A stretch of DNA of 64,000 nt from Aquimarina sp. AU58. GTDB taxonomy: Bacteria > Bacteroidota > Bacteroidia > Flavobacteriales > Flavobacteriaceae. The stretch is from the NCBI RefSeq assembly GCF_900312745.1, contig NZ_OMPD01000014.1, forward strand, positions 1,550,001 to 1,614,000, written 5' to 3'. Shown piece by piece: positions 60,862-64,000 of this stretch (position 1 is the stretch's first letter; the number at the start of each line of letters is the position of its first letter). The notes beneath the pieces are model-generated. The model did not search any database, was not told the origin of the DNA, and saw only the letters and a program-made list of their open reading frames with translations. The translations under genes and the position numbers were made by a program.

Positions 60862-61530
60862 ATGAGTGCAATCTGGTTTTTTGAGGATTCAGATCTCTTT
60901 AAGGTATTATGCCCTCATAAGTTCAAAAGGTATAAAAAAGATCACGACTTTGATGCTTACCGAAAGAACGACTATATTTATTTTGAAGAAGATTCTGCAA
61001 ACAAAGTATATCTTATAGAAAAAGGGAAGGTAAAAATTGGATACTACGCAGAAGATGGATACGAAGTAATAAAAGCTATTCTTACCCGGGGAGAGATTTT
61101 TGGTGAAAAAGCAATTCTTGGAGAAAATAAAAGAACAGAGTTTGCGCAATCTGTCGACAATACAACTTCTATTTGTCCTATTGGTGTAGAAACCATGCAC
61201 GGACTCATGCGCGAGAATCAATCTTTTAGTCTTAGAATCTATAAATTTATAGGTATGCGTTTTAAACGCTTAGAAAGAAGACTACAGTTACTGCTTTTTA
61301 AAGATACCAAAACAAGATTATTAGAGTTCTTAAATGAGCTTAAAGAAGACTACGGACACTGTTGCCCATATACAGGCGATATGGTAATAGAACACCCTTA
61401 TACCCAAAAAGACATAGCTCATCTTATCGGTACATCCAGACCAACCCTAAATATTATTCTAAACGAATTAAAGGAATCTAACGTCATAGATTTTAATAGA
61501 AAAGAGATTCGTTTAAAAAATGTTGCTTAA
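60862..61530 (+). CDS. Crp/Fnr-family transcriptional regulator
   Basis: 222 residues. The cyclic-nucleotide-binding-like beta barrel spans about residues 30-125 (IYFEEDSANKVYLIEKGKVKIGYY, RGEIFGEKAILG). A long dimer helix (FIGMRFKRLERRLQLLLFK) leads to the winged helix (YTQKDIAHLIGTSRPTLNIILNELKESNVI). No Fnr-type N-terminal Cys cluster is present. The effector is unknown. It is upstream of a lipoprotein gene whose leader carries two dyads. Confidence 0.92.
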   Translation: MSAIWFFEDSDLFKVLCPHKFKRYKKDHDFDAYRKNDYIYFEEDSANKVYLIEKGKVKIGYYAEDGYEVIKAILTRGEIFGEKAILGENKRTEFAQSVDNTTSICPIGVETMHGLMRENQSFSLRIYKFIGMRFKRLERRLQLLLFKDTKTRLLEFLNELKEDYGHCCPYTGDMVIEHPYTQKDIAHLIGTSRPTLNIILNELKESNVIDFNRKEIRLKNVA

Positions 61531-61548
61531 TGTTAGGTGGCTAACATT
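61529..61548. promoter_or_regulatory. Inverted repeat at the end of the Crp gene
   Basis: AATGTTAG (61529-61536), spacer GTGG, CTAACATT (61541-61548): perfect 8-bp arms starting within the stop codon. Candidate Crp-type operator for the next gene or a weak terminator. Confidence 0.4.
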
Positions 61549-61572
61549 TTAAAAACTTCAATGTCGCTAATT

Positions 61573-61592
61573 TTATGATCTAATAATCATAA
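61573..61592. promoter_or_regulatory. Second inverted repeat before the lipoprotein gene
   Basis: TTATGAT (61573-61579), spacer CTAATA, ATCATAA (61586-61592), ending 10 bases before the ATG. Could hide the ribosome entry or be an operator. Confidence 0.35.
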
Positions 61593-61602
61593 AAAAAAAG
61601 CG

Positions 61603-62511
61603 ATGTTTAAAAAAGTAATTATAGGTACTCTGGTTATCGGATGTATTTTTTCTTCCTGTAACAATGATGATGATTCTGGTAATGTACCTACAGAATCGAA
61701 TATAACCCTTAATCTTAGTGGATTAGAAGACTTAGGAAACGATTACCTTTATGAAGGATGGATTATCGTTAATGAAGCTCCGGTTTCTACAGGAACATTT
61801 TCTGTAAATAGTGCAGGAGAATTATCTAGTACTTCTTTCATGGTAAATACAGAATCACTTAAGGCAGCGGCAGCTTTTGTATTAACAATAGAGCCTAACC
61901 CCGATCCAAACCCAGCGCCAGCAGATACAAAACTATTAAAAGGCGATTTTGGAACCGGTAATACAGCAACAGTAGGGTTAGGACCTGTAGGAGAAGGAGA
62001 TTTTTCAGCTTCGGCAGGAGGATTTTTCTTAAGAACCCCAACAGATGAGGCTTCGGGAACTGCTAATAACGGTAATGATCAATTTGGAGTATGGTTTGGT
62101 ACCCCAGGGATGCCACCAGCAGCGAATTTAACTTTACCAGTTCTCGATGCAGGATGGAAATATGAAGGATGGGTAGTAGCAGATGGAGTACCACTTTCTA
62201 CCGGAACATTCACGATGAATAATACTGCAGATGATAATGCAGGAGATCTTACCGGATTTAGTGAGACTGCTTCTAATGGACCACAATTACCAGGAGAAGA
62301 CTTTTTTAGAAATGCTCCAGACGGAGTAACATTTCCATTAGATGTTAGAGGAAAAACAGTTGTGATTTCTGTAGAGCCATTTCCAGACAATGCCGCAGCA
62401 CCATTTTTATTGAAACCTTTGGTGGGTACAGCTGGTACAGATACCGCACCTACTAGTTATACCTTTGAGCTTAATAGTGCTTCATTTCCTTCGGGAAGTG
62501 TAACAAGATAA
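61603..62511 (+). CDS. Lipoprotein with two anti-sigma-K-like (RskA-C) repeats
   Basis: 302 residues. The lipobox is FSSC (Cys19) followed by NNDDDSG. The chain is a tandem duplication: YEGWIIVNEAPVSTGTFSVN in the first half aligns with YEGWVVADGVPLSTGTFTMN in the second, and TIEPNPDPNPAPADTKLLKG with SVEPFPDNAAAPFLLKPLVG. The YEGW...STGTF pattern is like the extracytoplasmic part of RskA-type anti-sigma factors. No transmembrane helix or sigma-binding part is present. Function unknown; possibly regulated by the adjacent Crp-family gene. Confidence 0.72.
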   Translation: MFKKVIIGTLVIGCIFSSCNNDDDSGNVPTESNITLNLSGLEDLGNDYLYEGWIIVNEAPVSTGTFSVNSAGELSSTSFMVNTESLKAAAAFVLTIEPNPDPNPAPADTKLLKGDFGTGNTATVGLGPVGEGDFSASAGGFFLRTPTDEASGTANNGNDQFGVWFGTPGMPPAANLTLPVLDAGWKYEGWVVADGVPLSTGTFTMNNTADDNAGDLTGFSETASNGPQLPGEDFFRNAPDGVTFPLDVRGKTVVISVEPFPDNAAAPFLLKPLVGTAGTDTAPTSYTFELNSASFPSGSVTR

Positions 62512-62539
62512 TAGTTCATTGTTATTTTTTGTTAGTTTT

Positions 62540-62566
62540 AAAGCGCAATCTTTGATTGCGCTTTAT
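62540..62566 (+). terminator. Terminator after the duplicated lipoprotein
   Basis: AAAGCGCAATC (62540-62550) pairs perfectly with GATTGCGCTTT (62554-62564), loop TTT. Confidence 0.75.
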
Positions 62567-62754
62567 TAATTTTAAGATAAGCCTGTATTTTTAAAAAATA
62601 AAGTCTGTATCATAGCTTAGATGTAGTGCCATTAATTTATATAACTTTGTAAGGTGACTCAAGAATTTGTTACTAATCAAAATATTGGTGACAATAGAGG
62701 AAAAAATCAAACGAGTTCATGATATGAATTCTGATAAACAAAAGATTTAGATAG

Positions 62755-63315
62755 ATGAAGTTTAATAAAAAGAACATTTCAAATGTGATTTTTGCAATCA
62801 TATTGATATTATTTTTTATTCCTAATACCAGAGGAATGATGCAGATATTTTTAACCAGAATTTTCTCTTTTAGCCCTGGAATAGTAAAAGTAGAAGAAAG
62901 AGCACAGGTAGCATCATATGATTGGAAATTACATGGAGTAAATACTGAATCTACTAATTTTAATACAGCAAAAGATAAAGTTGTTTTAATCAATTACTGG
63001 GCTACATGGTGTCCTCCCTGTATCGCAGAAATGCCTTCTTTGCAAAAATTATATAATGATTATAAAGATGAAGTGGTATTTCTCTTTGTAACTACAGATG
63101 ATGATCCAGAATTAAATAAGTTTATGAAAAATAAAAACTATAGTTATCCTATCTATAGATCGTTATCAGAACACCCAAAACCTTTTGTGAGTAAAACGAT
63201 ACCTGCAACATATTTGTTAGATAAAAAAGGAAACATCATTATTGATAAAGTTGGTGCAGCAGACTGGAACAGTACCAAAGTAAGAGAAACTATCGATAAT
63301 CTATTAGCCGAATAG
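62755..63315 (+). CDS. TlpA/ResA-like thioredoxin, membrane-anchored
   Basis: 186 residues. One N-terminal hydrophobic helix (ISNVIFAIILILFFIPN) anchors a periplasmic thioredoxin domain with WCPPC at about residues 84-88 (INYWATWCPPCIAEMPSL) and the cis-Pro in TIPATYLLD. Such proteins reduce disulphides, for example in cytochrome c maturation. It is a single gene convergent with the carotenoid hydroxylase, 3 bases between stops. Confidence 0.9.
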   Translation: MKFNKKNISNVIFAIILILFFIPNTRGMMQIFLTRIFSFSPGIVKVEERAQVASYDWKLHGVNTESTNFNTAKDKVVLINYWATWCPPCIAEMPSLQKLYNDYKDEVVFLFVTTDDDPELNKFMKNKNYSYPIYRSLSEHPKPFVSKTIPATYLLDKKGNIIIDKVGAADWNSTKVRETIDNLLAE

Positions 63316-63318
63316 AAT

Positions 63319-63786
63319 CTAATTTTTAAAATATTTAAAAGGAACCACTAACATACCAAAACATTCTCCTTTTTCTTTTTTTATATTTTTATGATGCATT
63401 TTATGAGCTCTTCTTACTCCTTTGGCGTACCAATTCTTCGTATTTCTGAATAGTTTGAAACGTTGATGTATAAAAATATCATGTACTACAAAATAAGCAA
63501 TACCATAGGCTAAAATACCCAAGCCTATTGCTCTGCCTACCCAAAATGTTTGCGCATCATGAAATAAAATACAAGACATACTAACAATAGCATAGAATAC
63601 AAAGAATAAATCATTGCGTTCCCACCAACTGTCATGATCTTTATGATGATGATCTCTGTGTAATGACCACAAAAAACCATGCATTACATATTTGTGAGTA
63701 AACCAGGCCATAAACTCCATAATAGAGAAGGCAGCAAAAAAAACTAATATTTGGACAAACATTTTCACAACATAGGTTTTATACAA
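63319..63786 (-). CDS. crtZ: Beta-carotene hydroxylase, CrtZ type
   Basis: 155 residues. The four histidine clusters of the fatty-acid hydroxylase superfamily are present: HKYVMH, HRDHHH, HDIFIH and HKMHHKN; they hold a diiron centre. Three to four hydrophobic helices lie between them. It hydroxylates beta-carotene to zeaxanthin. Start may instead be the ATG at 63762, eight residues downstream, which begins directly at the first helix; the 63786 start is 8 bases after the crtB stop. Confidence 0.93.
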   Translation of the reverse strand: MYKTYVVKMFVQILVFFAAFSIMEFMAWFTHKYVMHGFLWSLHRDHHHKDHDSWWERNDLFFVFYAIVSMSCILFHDAQTFWVGRAIGLGILAYGIAYFVVHDIFIHQRFKLFRNTKNWYAKGVRRAHKMHHKNIKKEKGECFGMLVVPFKYFKN

Positions 63787-63794
63787 AAATACGG

Positions 63795-64000
63795 CTAAAT
63801 TAAGTTTAATCTATAGTCGAAATAGGATTTTGCTAATAATCCAAATTTTTGATAATTCGACACTCGTATACGTGTGCTTTTTATTTCTAAAGAAGGAGTT
63901 TTTTTAAGCTTATTTAATAATTTTTTATAATAAACAAATGCAGTATATACCCCAAATTTTGCTTCAACAGGAAGCTTTAGGATACCTTGTAATGCTTTAT
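63795..64000 (-). CDS. crtB: Phytoene synthase, C-terminal part (runs off the window)
   Basis: On the minus strand the frame from the window edge reads ALQGILKLPVEAKFGVYTAF, then VYYKKLLNKLKKTP and IKSTRIRVSNYQKFGLLAKS, ending at a TAG at 63795-63797. The GVYxAxxYYxxLL and RIRVxNxxK patterns are those of the C-terminus of squalene/phytoene synthases. It condenses two geranylgeranyl diphosphates to phytoene. The crtZ start follows after 8 bases, so crtB-crtZ is an operon. The N-terminal part lies beyond 64000. Confidence 0.85.
   Translation of the reverse strand, partial: KALQGILKLPVEAKFGVYTAFVYYKKLLNKLKKTPSLEIKSTRIRVSNYQKFGLLAKSYFDYRLNLI

Noticed and set aside
1..64000. tRNA, rRNA, IS element or prophage genes
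   Set aside because: Read through the intergenic spaces on both strands and found no cloverleaf, transposase or phage structural gene.

Overview
The window reads as chromosomal DNA of a marine flavobacterium (Bacteroidota, Flavobacteriaceae; Aquimarina-like by general impression, genus not provable from sequence alone). Reasons: strongly AT-rich composition, many -7 boxes of the Bacteroidota form TAnnTTTG with an upstream TTTG about 19 bases away, a type IX secretion sorting tail, TonB-dependent receptor with carboxypeptidase-regulatory N-terminus, mitochondrial-type aconitase, DUF4856/imelysin/HTTM genes, and carotenoid genes crtB-crtZ. I see no rRNA, tRNA, CRISPR array, insertion sequence or prophage.

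Layout. 1-6.1 kb: an outer-membrane uptake operon (DUF4856 lipoprotein, imelysin, HTTM membrane protein, FecA-like TonB receptor), probably for iron, followed by a PAS protein. 7.4-9.7 kb: a voltage-gated cation channel with a calcium-like filter, a Spo0M-like arrestin, ferritin with a palindromic operator candidate, and a tiny Cys/Lys-rich peptide. 10-13 kb: a four-gene exported redox operon (thioredoxin, ApbE flavin transferase, DUF4266 mini-lipoprotein ending in GGGCGCN, DUF3570 outer-membrane-like protein). 13-18 kb: Ada-like DNA repair regulator, DUF1203, a tandem pair of small lipocalin-like exported proteins, and two YciI paralogues with an ECF42-type sigma factor. 18.5-31 kb: DUF2339/DUF3999 pair, a run of exported proteins (DUF4350-like, NTF2-like, S41 protease, serine hydrolase, DUF6624) and a divergent LytS/LytT-type two-component system. 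31-38 kb: lipoprotein, kinase-like ATPase, a large T9SS-exported BNR protein, two decayed fragments and a PAP2 phosphatase. 38-52 kb: core genes: guaB, TPR lipoprotein, OmpH/Skp, three SurA-type periplasmic chaperones, MoxR, aconitase.

52-61 kb is the most interesting part. A NUDIX-winged-helix regulator of the NrtR type, a PRPP-synthetase-like enzyme, a deoxyribosyltransferase-fold protein, DUF4291, a TARG1/Poa1-like macrodomain, the NAD-dependent RNA 2'-phosphotransferase KptA, a calcineurin-like phosphatase and a nicotinamide phosphoribosyltransferase lie together in one direction. Three copies of one operator, TTTGCGT-N7-ACGCAAA, sit on the promoters of the regulator, the prs-like gene and the nampt gene. 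KptA releases nicotinamide and ADP-ribose 1'',2''-cyclic phosphate from NAD; the neighbours could salvage both. I read this as a co-regulated RNA-2'-phosphate/ADP-ribose/NAD recycling locus, with a possible chromosomal parallel to the phage NARP1 NAD-reconstitution gene pair. Inside it lies a short insert of immunity-like and frameshifted exported genes that share a duplicated signal-peptide segment.

61-64 kb: Crp/Fnr regulator, a lipoprotein with an internal duplication, a TlpA-like thioredoxin, and the edge of a carotenoid operon on the minus strand.
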